A stretch of DNA of 64,000 bases from Cytophagaceae bacterium (GCA_027488865.1 JAIYAU010000042.1:1-64000), one strand, 5' to 3'; positions 1 through 7,069 are shown, counted from the first letter of the stretch. Program-made: numbers and translations. The notes: generated by a model from the sequence alone, not told the origin.

Positions 1-2
1 CT

Positions 3-206
3 GTTGGCTACACAATACTTTCTGAAGGGCATCCACATCCCTTTGCCAGTACCACCCAGAGTGACCAAATATGCCAGTTGGGAAGAGATTTTGAGGGAAA
101 TACACCAGATGCAGCCTTTGGCACCGAACAAGCGCAGAACAAGGTCAAGAATTTCACTGGGCAGGAAACCAGTGACAACTCCGTTGCCAAGAAAAGTAAA
201 CGTTGA
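3..206 (+). other. Unresolved 3' gene fragment at the window edge
   Basis: Two plus-strand frames are open from the window edge. One ends at the stop at 204-206 with a basic tail (NSVAKKSKR); the other runs to 261. The first has the more ordinary hydrophilic composition and could be the C-terminus of a protein truncated by the window edge. I recognise no family in either frame. The sequence upstream of base 1 would settle which, if either, is coding. Confidence 0.2.
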
Positions 207-277
207 GCAAAGGGGGCAAGAGCAAAGGGCAAGTAATCGTGGTTATTGCAATACTACTTGATGGGTGGGTGGCCAGT

Positions 278-311
278 TGCGTAAACCCCTCCATATAGAG
301 ATGTTTACGCA
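278..311. repeat. Inverted repeat TGCGTAAAC / GTTTACGCA
   Basis: TGCGTAAAC (278-286) is repeated in inverted form as GTTTACGCA (303-311) with a 16-base loop. The same TTGCGTAAAC word lies at the right half of both attI-like palindromes at 620 and 3966. The rest of 207-502 shows no recognisable gene. Confidence 0.5.
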
Positions 312-502
312 TCTGATAATAAAATTTGTGACGGAAATAACCATCGACCAAAATGAACCGAGAATTAAGATAGATACCCCTTTTATCGGCAAATTGTTAG
401 TATTTTAAACTATAATTATAGTACCAAAAGGAACCGTTTTGAGATATGTTCAAAGCCAATTAAGCAATAAACTGCATAAAATTAATTCCACTTAGGCATA
501 TA

Positions 503-564
503 TTGATTTGACCAAATCAATTCTACCAAGGATTAATTGGATTTAAAAGAAATTAATATTAAAA
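503..564 (+). pseudogene. Strongly decayed tyrosine recombinase 3' end (copy A)
   Basis: This stretch aligns base for base, with many changes, to the better preserved recombinase tail at 3850-3915: both share TTTGACCAAAT, then AATTGGATTTA, then AGAAATTAA and TTAAAATTG. There is no open frame left, so it is recognised only through its sister copy. As in copy B, it is followed within about 60 bases by an attI-like palindrome, so the whole recombinase-tail plus attI module appears twice in the window. Being a recombinase remnant is therefore an inference from copy B. Confidence 0.45.
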
Positions 565-610
565 TTGTATAATTGGTCTAAATATTAAATTGAATACAAA
601 TTGTGACCAC

Positions 611-646
611 TTCGGATATTTACGTAATTGCGTAAACACAGTCGTT
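611..646 (+). other. attI-like site A, palindrome plus GTT junction
   Basis: A near-perfect 16-bp palindrome TTACGTAATTGCGTAA (620-635) lies in a block shared with 3957-3984 and is followed 8 bases later by the junction GTT (644-646). Downstream of the GTT the two copies diverge completely, as expected if different cassettes were inserted at the same kind of site. The role as an integration site is inferred from that breakpoint and from the neighbouring recombinase remnant. Confidence 0.5.
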
Positions 647-680
647 GGCGAGTGTGGAAAGAAATACTGGACAAACAAGA

Positions 681-688
681 TAATTTTG
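681..688 (+). promoter_or_regulatory. Candidate -7 promoter element of the cassette 1 gene
   Basis: TAATTTTG matches the Bacteroidota -7 consensus TAnnTTTG and lies 30 bases before the ATG at 719. No clear -33 TTTG is present at the usual spacing, so support is partial. Confidence 0.35.
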
Positions 689-718
689 TAAATTTATAAA
701 AACTTTAATCCAACAATT

Positions 719-2389
719 ATGAAAAAGTATTTTCTACTAATCATTTTAATAGCAAATATTTGCTACGGACAAAAAAGAACTGTCGATATTAATGACCCAA
801 TTTCGGATATTGATATCAGCTACACGGAACAAAATGGTGTCACTCGGCTGACTGTAATATTAAACTCAATTGAAGTTCAGCAAGAGGCAAATAGTTCTGA
901 AAATCAATATACCGCTGATATTAGCGCAAAAGGACTAATATATTGGGAAACTGAACAGTCTAATTCTAAAAAGTACATTTTGAAAAATATTAACCTCACT
1001 AAAGAAGGCTCAGATAAACCATTTGTACTTTTTGCAGACTTATATGATGGGACTAATTCATTACTGATGAAACCTTCAAGACAAAACAATTGGGAAAAGT
1101 TAAGTTTTAAACTTTATTACGTAATTAATGGAAAATCAGGTCAAACTCCGACTTTGAACTTATATGCTCCCAAAGACAATACAACACCTACAAATAGAAC
1201 AATCAATATTAGCACAAGTGCAACACAAAAAGACAATAAGAAAGGTATAATTAATTTTAAAAGTATTCCTTCTGGAACTCCTTTTGAAATTTCAGAATTG
1301 GAGATAAAAAAAGTATCGGTAGGGAATAGCTCTACAACAAAACTTGATGTAAATCAATTAGGAACAAATCGTTTTTCATATAACGGCGAATTGAAGTTAA
1401 TATTTAACACTCAATTTGATATAGAGACCATAAATGCAAAATATTTTGTTACGTGTAGGGCTAGTATGATTGGTAACCCTAATGAAAATTTCAATGCAAC
1501 CGAGACCGAAGTTGTATTTGTGCCTAATTTTGATTTAAAAGTTCTTAATAGGAATACAGGTTATTCAATAATTTTGCCTAATGGTGCTAGTACTTATACC
1601 GATCAAAATATTGAAACAGAAGGTAATGGAAATTTAGGTATTCGATTTTTAAATTCTCATTATCAAAATATTAGACCAGAAATCACAAAACAAGGAAATA
1701 AGTATAATATTAAACTTGATGGTTTACAGGAGATTCCAAATGAGACATCTTCAACTTATTTCTATACTAATGGTGCAAATGACATTAGTGCACCATTGAC
1801 TATATCAAAGAAATTACCAAGAGTAACAGATTTTAAATTTAACGGTGTTAAAGGAGATACTTTGCTAATGTCATTTAAATTGCCTGGCATTGATGAAGGA
1901 GTACCACCATCAATAAGCTTATCGGGAACTCAAGGGTCAATAAATATTGGAGGAAATGTTATTATTAAAATGGATAATAAAGATAAAAGTAAATTTGATG
2001 TCTTTATTGATAGGAATATATCTAATCTTATTTCTAAGAATGATATTGTCAAGGATGTATCTATTGGAGTAAATTATGGAGGTAATACTCTGTACAGTTT
2101 AACTGTTACTGTGTTTAATCAAAAGCTATATGATGAAACAATGGCTGAATTAAAAAAAGAAACGGAGAAAAAGAAGAAGGAGCGTAAACCTGAAAAAATT
2201 AAAAAGTTAGTTGACGACATTGTTAAAATAGGTACAGCAATAGGTAATTCAATTAAAGATGAAGATGTTGAAGCAGCTATAAATGAATTACAAACAGCCA
2301 ATGGAGATAAAGTTAAAGCTGTAATGAGTGATATTGGTAAATGGGCTTTAATTGCAGGAAAAATAATATTGCCTCTATTGGCAGTATAA
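719..2389 (+). CDS. Secreted protein of unknown function, cassette 1
   Basis: A 556-aa protein with a clear N-terminal signal peptide (residues 1-17, ending near CYGQ). The body is Asn-, Thr- and Ser-rich with alternating hydrophobic residues, suggesting several beta-sandwich domains. The C-terminal 90 residues switch to a highly charged helix (about 475-500, many Lys and Glu) and a final hydrophobic stretch ending ILPLLAV, which could insert in or lie on a membrane. No T9SS sorting domain is visible and I recognise no family. It is the sole gene of cassette 1, between an attI-like site and an attC-like palindrome that starts 11 bases after the stop. A secreted beta-rich protein with an amphipathic tail could be an effector or toxin, but that is speculation. 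Confidence 0.75.
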   Translation: MKKYFLLIILIANICYGQKRTVDINDPISDIDISYTEQNGVTRLTVILNSIEVQQEANSSENQYTADISAKGLIYWETEQSNSKKYILKNINLTKEGSDKPFVLFADLYDGTNSLLMKPSRQNNWEKLSFKLYYVINGKSGQTPTLNLYAPKDNTTPTNRTINISTSATQKDNKKGIINFKSIPSGTPFEISELEIKKVSVGNSSTTKLDVNQLGTNRFSYNGELKLIFNTQFDIETINAKYFVTCRASMIGNPNENFNATETEVVFVPNFDLKVLNRNTGYSIILPNGASTYTDQNIETEGNGNLGIRFLNSHYQNIRPEITKQGNKYNIKLDGLQEIPNETSSTYFYTNGANDISAPLTISKKLPRVTDFKFNGVKGDTLLMSFKLPGIDEGVPPSISLSGTQGSINIGGNVIIKMDNKDKSKFDVFIDRNISNLISKNDIVKDVSIGVNYGGNTLYSLTVTVFNQKLYDETMAELKKETEKKKKERKPEKIKKLVDDIVKIGTAIGNSIKDEDVEAAINELQTANGDKVKAVMSDIGKWALIAGKIILPLLAV

Positions 2390-2399
2390 TTAAACCACG

Positions 2400-2534
2400 A
2401 CTCGCCAACAACGGGTATAAAACATTGGGGGGTTAGGTGGTTGGGTTGCATTTGCACCCCTGTCATGTTTCTTCTTGTGGGATACAGACGCGCCTCGCAT
2501 ACCCCAACTTTTAATACCCGCGACTGTTAGCTAC
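2400..2534 (+). other. attC-like recombination site 1
   Basis: A 135-bp imperfect palindrome. The left arm (CTCGCCAACAACGGGTATAA from 2401) pairs with the right arm (TTAATACCCG from 2511, then GACTGTTAGC from 2522). Inner complementary tracts GGGG (2427-2430) and CCCC (2502-2505) extend the stem, and a variable central part forms the loop. Size, single-stranded folding potential and the terminal AAC/GTT pair fit integron attC sites. The left half matches the start of cassette 1 exactly in reverse complement; the right half opens cassette 2. Confidence 0.65.
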
Positions 2535-3660
2535 TATTTTATGAAATCCAACGAACTTGAAAATATTGCTGACGAGGACGATATTGTTTTACAAATTGAA
2601 CAATTTAAAATGGGTCTTGTTTCACTAGCCACCGGAGGAGGGTTGGAACAAAAAGAATATAGCCGATTTAGAAAATTAATTCTAGCACAATCTAATTTAG
2701 AAAAAGTAATTCCAAAGTTTCTAAAGTTATGTAGAACTTCTGATGAGTTTTGGGCATGGATTAAAGCTGAAGCACCTACTTATGCAGAAAGAAGAGTGAT
2801 AATTGCTAACGCAATTAACCCTTTATTAGAAATTGTTGAGTATGAAACAGGAGAAGGTGCTTTAGAATTCAGTAAAAATTATGAAGAAAAAGAAATTATT
2901 GGAAATGGTGGTTTTGGCTTAGTTTATTTGTACGAACATAGACTTTTGCATCTGCCTTTTGCCGTAAAAATATTTGCACCTACTTTTTACGAAGGTGGAG
3001 AAAAAGAGCTGGAAAGATTTTTTCAAGAAGCAAAAATGCTTTTCAAATTGAATCATCCTTCAATAATTAAAATTTATGATGCTGGTTTGGTCGGTAAAAG
3101 GCCATTCATAAGAATGGAATATTTTAATGGCAGGAATTTAAATCAAATATTAAATGAATTTGGAGTAATTAAGCCAAACAATGCTTTAGAATTAATAAAG
3201 AACATCGTGAGTGCACTAAAACATGCTCATGACGAAATTGGTTTAATCCATAGAGATTTGAAACCGAGTAATATAATGGCTTCATTGCCAAATCAGTTTA
3301 GAATAATTGATTTTGGGCTAAGTATTTTTATTGAAAATGAATTACATTCTCGATTTACAAAAACTGGAGAAGCAACAATAAGTGGTTATTATAATGCTCC
3401 TGAATTAATCCAAAATCCAAAACTTATTGACAAAAGGTCTGATATTTATTCAATTGGTGCAATTTGGTATACAATGTTAACAGGTCAGCCACCAGCTGGA
3501 AGCTCTTTTTTTGACATATTGTATAATAATTCAGAGTTAAGTAAAGAATATATAGACTGCATCGAAGGTTGTTTAAGAAATATTGACGACAGGACTAAAA
3601 ATTGCAGTGACCTATTAAAAAAAATAGAAAAACTGTAGCTAACAACAGGGTTTACCGCCG
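2526..3660 (+). mobile_element. Integron-like gene cassette 2
   Basis: The cassette starts GTTAGCTAC (2526-2534) and its exact reverse complement GTAGCTAAC is found at 3635-3643, overlapping the stop codon of the enclosed kinase gene. Only 15 bases separate the junction from the ATG. The cassette is therefore almost pure coding sequence, as is typical of integron cassettes. Confidence 0.65.
2541..3638 (+). CDS. Ser/Thr protein kinase with defence-type N-terminal domain
   Basis: A 365-aa predicted cytoplasmic Hanks-type kinase. Visible motifs are the Gly-rich loop GNGGFG (121-126), the ATP-binding Lys143 in AVKIF, HRDLKPSN (237-244) with the catalytic Asp, IIDFG (255-259) and NAPEL, so it should be active. 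Residues 1-105 form a separate helical domain with LCRTSDEFWAW and PTYAERR. From memory, closely similar words occur at the start of many abortive-infection-type bacterial proteins, where this small domain precedes varied effectors; that link is not verified here. The ATG at 2541 was chosen over an open upstream extension because it follows the cassette junction directly and the extension would run through the attC site. A kinase carried on a mobile cassette and fused to such a domain suggests a phage-defence or stress-signalling role. Confidence 0.85.
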   Translation: MKSNELENIADEDDIVLQIEQFKMGLVSLATGGGLEQKEYSRFRKLILAQSNLEKVIPKFLKLCRTSDEFWAWIKAEAPTYAERRVIIANAINPLLEIVEYETGEGALEFSKNYEEKEIIGNGGFGLVYLYEHRLLHLPFAVKIFAPTFYEGGEKELERFFQEAKMLFKLNHPSIIKIYDAGLVGKRPFIRMEYFNGRNLNQILNEFGVIKPNNALELIKNIVSALKHAHDEIGLIHRDLKPSNIMASLPNQFRIIDFGLSIFIENELHSRFTKTGEATISGYYNAPELIQNPKLIDKRSDIYSIGAIWYTMLTGQPPAGSSFFDILYNNSELSKEYIDCIEGCLRNIDDRTKNCSDLLKKIEKL

Positions 3661-3669
3661 TTGATTTCT
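3635..3669 (+). other. Shortened attC-like site 2
   Basis: GTAGCTAACAACAGGG (left arm) is followed almost at once by TTTACCGCCGTTGAT (right arm). The usual central part is missing, so this looks like an attC site collapsed by internal deletion. The left arm still matches the start of cassette 2. The right-arm word ACCGCCGTT recurs at 6176-6183 in front of the palindromic repeat, and a close variant lies at 4475. Confidence 0.5.
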
Positions 3670-3696
3670 ATGACAAAATCAAGCTATTTCCTCGGT

Positions 3697-3739
3697 CTGT
3701 GGCACACAGAACGAAAAGTTAATGTCCTGTGTGCCACAG
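3697..3739. repeat. Perfect 13-bp stem-loop CTGTGGCACACAG
   Basis: CTGTGGCACACAG (3697-3709) and CTGTGTGCCACAG (3727-3739) form a perfect 13-bp stem with a 17-base loop. The left arm is itself a small palindrome followed by AACGAA, a pattern that recurs at 7035-7066. No T-tract follows, so a terminator is unlikely; a REP-like repeat or a relic of mobile-element ends is more plausible. Confidence 0.6.
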
Positions 3740-3756
3740 GCCATGGAGGGAGAATT

Positions 3757-3919
3757 GTGATTTATTTGATCACCAATAAGGATAAAAGACAATCATTGTT
3801 AGCGCACGAAAGCAGCAAAACCACAGAGATTTACACACATTACCACTAAAGGGTTTGACCAAATTGTTTCACCTTTGGATGAATTGGATTTATTAGAAAT
3901 TAAGATTAAAATTGTTTAA
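3757..3919 (+). pseudogene. Tyrosine recombinase C-terminal remnant (copy B)
   Basis: The first frame (to 3840) reads LLAHESSKTTEIYTH, the box II region of tyrosine recombinases with the conserved His and the nucleophile Tyr. After a two-base loss the next frame (3842-3919) reads TTKGFDQIVSPLDELDL, a tail of the kind that ends integron integrases and many Bacteroidota XerC/D-like enzymes (SPLD box). The N-terminal domain and the first catalytic Arg are absent; upstream sequence is unrelated. This is the 3' stub of an integrase gene, lying 40 bases in front of an attI-like site and in the same orientation as the cassettes. A bona fide IntI origin cannot be proven without the IntI-specific patch, which is missing. 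Confidence 0.75.
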
Positions 3920-3956
3920 TAAATTAAATTTTAAATTAAAAGCCAATTGCACATAT

Positions 3957-3992
3957 AGCGGATATTTACGCAATTGCGTAAACATAAGCGTT
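3957..3992 (+). other. attI-like site B, perfect 16-bp palindrome plus GTT
   Basis: TTACGCAATTGCGTAA (3966-3981) is a perfect palindrome embedded in a wider, looser one in which GCACATA to the left (from 3949) pairs with TATGTGC to the right. The junction GTT is at 3990-3992. The block from 3959 to 3984 is nearly identical to 613-638 (one difference), and the sequence diverges straight after the junction. Its position just past the recombinase stub supports an attI role. Confidence 0.5.
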
Positions 3993-4015
3993 ATGTGCCA
4001 TTTTAACAGAGTGTC

Positions 4016-4459
4016 ATGAAAGATTGGGAATTGGACAGGATTTATATATGGATTAGAGCTGCAAGCATTTATGAAAGGGATAATGGCGTAAAGTTTCTAA
4101 TTGACCAAAATGACAAATCTCTTTTTAATTTGATTCTTAAAGATAACAAATGGAAATGCGTTCTGAATCACGAAATTGCTATTCAATATTCAAACGAACA
4201 GATTGAAATACTTGAAGATAAAATTGAATCTCTGAAAAATGACAAGAATGAAATTCTCGAGTTTCCTAAATTGGCCAAAACCGAAATAGAATGTATCAGA
4301 AAGGCAGAACTAGAACTTGAACAAAAGAAGGAAAATAAGGTCTTATTTGATTCGTTGTTGTATCAAAAAGTTATTTGCGAAAATCCAGTGGATTTCGGAA
4401 TTGAATGGCTAAAAAGCCTTGGGATTGAAATTGAGCAACTTTCTAGAATTGGATTCTAA
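4016..4459 (+). CDS. Small hypothetical protein, probable cassette 3 gene
   Basis: A 147-aa soluble protein without signal peptide. The N-terminal half is Trp- and Tyr-rich (WELDRIYIWIR); residues 65-110 form a charged coiled-coil-like helix. I recognise no family. Only 26 bases separate the ATG from the attI-like junction GTTATGTGCC (3990), so it sits where the first cassette of an array would lie. The expected partner half-site GGCACATAAC is not found after its stop; instead the palindromic repeat begins 23 bases downstream, so the end of this cassette appears to have been replaced. Confidence 0.65.
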   Translation: MKDWELDRIYIWIRAASIYERDNGVKFLIDQNDKSLFNLILKDNKWKCVLNHEIAIQYSNEQIEILEDKIESLKNDKNEILEFPKLAKTEIECIRKAELELEQKKENKVLFDSLLYQKVICENPVDFGIEWLKSLGIEIEQLSRIGF

Positions 4460-4482
4460 GATTAGAAAAACTGACCGCCGCC

Positions 4483-4729
4483 GTTGGTGTTTAGCCCACA
4501 AGTCACTTTACAGTTTTATTGAACTTGCCGGGCGTCACCAACAACTAATTCATAGCTTTGTTATCTTTTACTTCTGGTCATCTACCTGCTATTATGCAAC
4601 AGGCGTTGATATATTTGAAATGTTGGTTCATTATGCAGATTTTTGTTAAGGGAGGAAAAGTTGTTGGTGACGCCCCGTTAGTGAAATAAGACTTCAGAAT
4701 GACTTGTGGGGCTAAACACCAACAACGGC
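4483..4729. mobile_element. 250-bp palindromic repeat with attC-like ends, copy 1
   Basis: The element starts GTTGGTGTTTAGCCC (4483-4497) and ends with the reverse complement GGGCTAAACACCAAC (4709-4723) followed by AACGGC. Both arms extend inward for about 65 bases as an imperfect inverted repeat, whose inner ends carry a second pair (GTCACCAACAAC and GTTGTTGGTGAC). The left flank has GACCGCC and the right flank AACAACGGC, the same half-site words as the attC-like sites. No real gene is inside. It looks like an empty cassette or a miniature element that uses the same recombination ends. Confidence 0.6.
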
Positions 4730-4732
4730 ATG

Positions 4733-4884
4733 GAATGACCAGATCATTTAATAAAGCTCATAAAACGTTGGATATTAGCAACTTGAGCAAAGGAATATAT
4801 TCGTTAACATTGACTGGGGGAAAACCATTTCAGTTAGGTTCATTAAAACGGAATAATGCTTTTCTAGATCATGACTGTATTTGA
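4733..4884 (+). pseudogene. Orphan fragment of a T9SS type A sorting domain
   Basis: The frame reads LDISNLSKGIYSLTLTGGK, the hallmark second half of the T9SS type A C-terminal sorting domain (DISNLxxGIY), and then a short non-homologous tail to the stop. There is no upstream protein, because the palindromic repeat ends at the first bases of the frame. This is therefore the severed 3' end of a secreted-protein gene, not a functional gene. The remaining sequence to 4966 holds nothing recognisable. Confidence 0.5.
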
Positions 4885-4966
4885 CTGATGAAGTGAAATT
4901 TAGGCATGTTTTAGCTTGCAAACTAAGCATCTAACAACAACTCGAATTATTGTTGATTCAAAACTA

Positions 4967-5914
4967 TTAAAAGACTGAATTTATATTTTTTTGAGTTATT
5001 ACCACAGGTACAAGCTTCTGAAACGGCACTTGTTTTTTTCCATTATAAATAGAAGAAGTTGATGCAATATCCTTTTTGAGAGCCATGTCTGTTGCTAAAA
5101 TTGCAGCCCTCTTTGCCAGTTCTTCTACGTTTTTAAATATTGTCATCCCTTGAGTTCCATTTCTGATTCTATCCAAACCAAGCGGATCTGCATTTTGTCC
5201 AGTCACTAGCAGTCTTTCTTTGGGCTTAGAAAACAAAAATGCTTCTAACGCCCCTTCAGCGAGTTCATCCGTTGCTGCAATCACAGCATTCACGGGTTCT
5301 TTGGTAGTTAATAAGAATTCATTGATTTCCATAGTAGCTGCCAAAATTACCCAGTCCAGAACTCTAATATCGTGCAAAATTTTTATTTTGCCACTTTCAA
5401 CAAATGGCTTCAAAACATTCAACTGCCCTTCACGAAAGAGGTTGGCATTTTGATCAGACACTGGGCCATTTAAAAGAATAACATTGCCTTTTCCTTTTAG
5501 GCTGTCTACAATAAACTGTGCTTGTAATTTCCCTATTTCGAATGCATCGAACGAAATGTAATAGTCTAAATCGGCATTCAATATTAACCTGTCATAAGCT
5601 ATCACGGTTACATTGCGTTTGTGGGCATCTTGTACAATAACGCTTGATGATTTGCCATCTTCTGGAACAATCACCAAAATACTTACACCAAGATCCATTA
5701 ATTCATTGGCCTGTTTATGTTGCAAAGCAGTATCACTTTCACAAACTCGTATGGTAATCCGATGCCCAAGCCTCCTGACATTTAAGGCAAATTCAGCACT
5801 GTCCTTTTTCCACCGTTCGGAATATAGATCATCCATCAGAAACCCAATATGCTTACTTTTCTGGGCGAAAAGTAAATTAGAAAATAGCAAACAAAGAATG
5901 GCCAGTAGTTTCAT
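4967..5914 (-). CDS. Periplasmic sugar-binding protein, XylF-like
   Basis: A 315-aa type 1 periplasmic-binding protein with an N-terminal signal peptide (about residues 1-17, ending LLFAQ). Family features are the start IGFLMDDLYSERW, repeated lobes with VIVPEDGKSSS and VIAYDRLI, YYISFDAFEIGKLQA, and the hinge/ligand region AATDELAEGAL followed by VTGQNADPLGLDRI. These are close to the D-xylose-binding protein XylF family. No ABC permease or ATPase gene is adjacent, and it is the only minus-strand gene in the accessory region, between two copies of the palindromic repeat. In Bacteroidota such orphan binding proteins can also act as the sensory part of regulators, but no such fusion is seen. 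Confidence 0.8.
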   Translation of the reverse strand: MKLLAILCLLFSNLLFAQKSKHIGFLMDDLYSERWKKDSAEFALNVRRLGHRITIRVCESDTALQHKQANELMDLGVSILVIVPEDGKSSSVIVQDAHKRNVTVIAYDRLILNADLDYYISFDAFEIGKLQAQFIVDSLKGKGNVILLNGPVSDQNANLFREGQLNVLKPFVESGKIKILHDIRVLDWVILAATMEINEFLLTTKEPVNAVIAATDELAEGALEAFLFSKPKERLLVTGQNADPLGLDRIRNGTQGMTIFKNVEELAKRAAILATDMALKKDIASTSSIYNGKKQVPFQKLVPVVITQKNINSVF

Positions 5915-5996
5915 AATGGATCCTAATTTATTGTTTCAGAATACGTTATAGCAAAGTAATTGTTACAAACTTTTTCTAGCAATGGTTAAACTAAGA

Positions 5997-6095
5997 TTAA
6001 TCAAACCAAAAGATAGACAAAGGCTTCATCAGCTTCTCCGAAAACTCTTTCAAATATTTATTCCAATCTTCTAGTGTCTTAACCCAAGTTGCAGT
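5997..6095 (-). other. Short coding relic before palindromic repeat copy 2
   Basis: The minus strand encodes an open stretch reading WVKTLEDWNKYLKEFSEKL and ending IFWFD before a stop at 5997-5999. It has no start codon and an upstream stop in frame, so it is at most the 3' stub of a gene. Family unknown. The rest of 5915-6180 shows no feature. Confidence 0.25.
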
Positions 6096-6180
6096 TTAAT
6101 CTAAATATTGTTTTATTTTTTAAGAAACCATATAAATTTTTATATATTCTTCGACGCCCAAGTTTTGAAAAGTTACCGCC

Positions 6181-6430
6181 GTTGTTGGTGTTTAGCCCAC
6201 AAGTCACTTTACTGTTTTATTGAACTTGCCGGGCGTCACCAACAACTAATTCATAGCGTTGTTATCTTTTACTTCTGGTCATCTACCCGCTATATTGTAA
6301 TAGGTGTTGATATATTTGCAATGTTGGTTCATTATGCAGATTTTTGTTAAGGGAGGAAAAGTTGTTGGTGACGCCCCGTCTGTGAAATAAGACTTCAGAA
6401 TGACTTGTGGGGCTAAACACCAACAACGGC
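6181..6430. mobile_element. 250-bp palindromic repeat with attC-like ends, copy 2
   Basis: Nearly identical to 4483-4729 over its whole length, in the same orientation. It opens GTTGTTGGTGTTTAGCCC (6181-6198) and closes with GGGCTAAACACCAACAACGG (6410-6429). TTACCGCC precedes it and the ATG-rich leader of the next gene follows directly. The two copies share the loop as well as the arms, which points to recent duplication or transposition rather than selection for the ends alone. Confidence 0.65.
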
Positions 6431-6475
6431 ATGAAACCAATGAAAATGCAAGTAGTATCCAAAACCATATACGGT

Positions 6476-7069
6476 ATGAAATATTTATTGAAGCTTATTA
6501 GCGTATTTTGTTTATTGTCGTGCAGTTTTCAGCATCGGGAGGACTTAGTTTTTTATGTTATTAAACCTTCAGAAAGAGCTACTGTCATAGAGTGTATTGA
6601 TGGAAAATCACACGATCCACTACCTCCCTCTACCTGGTTTTATGGACATCACAATTTTATAATGATTGACACATCTTCAGTATTTTATCATGATAGGTCT
6701 AGTCTGAAAATTTGCACATTTAAATCAGATAGCAGCAAACCTCCTTTTATTAATCTGGAAACCAACGATTTGATAGAAATTAAAATTCATCAGCTTGATA
6801 GCTTTGCCAGTGCAGTCATTCCCAATTCTGATTTTAAACCTTATCCCTCGGTAATTATTTCCTCCCCATCTGACACAATTAGAAATAGAGGATACAATAT
6901 TATCAAACACGTTCTAAACAAGAAAGGGATAGATATTTTTGAAACAAGAAATTCTACACAAGAGGAAATTGCGGTTATTGGTAAAAAAAATGACAAACCC
7001 TCATGTGGTTCGACGGTAGTAATCTCCCCGCCTTGTTCTGTGACACACGTGATCCACAGAACGAAGTAA
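6476..7069 (+). CDS. Predicted lipoprotein of unknown function
   Basis: A 197-aa protein when started at ATG 6476, which gives a clean lipoprotein signal MKYLLKLISVFCLLSC with the acceptor Cys16. Two in-frame ATGs upstream (6431, 6440) directly abut the palindromic repeat and would place 15 extra residues before the signal. The body is hydrophilic with no family I recognise. The last ten residues (SVTHVIHRTK) are translated from a palindromic repeat (7035-7062), so the natural 3' end may have been replaced by that repeat. Confidence 0.6.
   Translation: MKYLLKLISVFCLLSCSFQHREDLVFYVIKPSERATVIECIDGKSHDPLPPSTWFYGHHNFIMIDTSSVFYHDRSSLKICTFKSDSSKPPFINLETNDLIEIKIHQLDSFASAVIPNSDFKPYPSVIISSPSDTIRNRGYNIIKHVLNKKGIDIFETRNSTQEEIAVIGKKNDKPSCGSTVVISPPCSVTHVIHRTK
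7035..7066. repeat. Palindrome GTTCTGTG...CACAGAAC followed by GAA
   Basis: GTTCTGTG (7035-7042) and CACAGAAC (7055-7062) are inverted around CACGTG. The context CACAGAACGAA matches the stem-loop at 3697-3715. It overlaps the end of the upstream gene. Confidence 0.5.

Larger units (their letters stand above)
644..2526 (+). mobile_element. Integron-like gene cassette 1
   Basis: The cassette begins GTTGGCGAGT (644-653). Its exact reverse complement ACTCGCCAAC sits at 2400-2409, just after the stop of the only gene inside, and opens an attC-like palindrome that ends at the next GTT (2526). In a true integron cassette the two half-sites are joined in the excised circle and must pair, which is precisely what is seen. 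The cassette carries one gene and its own -7 promoter element. Confidence 0.65.

Noticed and set aside
3661-3849. A 62-codon open frame taken as an intact small gene
   Set aside because: Its first part translates a DNA hairpin and its second part is a frameshifted recombinase tail, so it is a chimeric relic.
4419-4649. Open frame with a peptide nearly identical to one at 6108-6350
   Set aside because: The similarity is explained by the duplicated 250-bp palindromic DNA repeat; the frame crosses the end of a real gene and has no own start signal.
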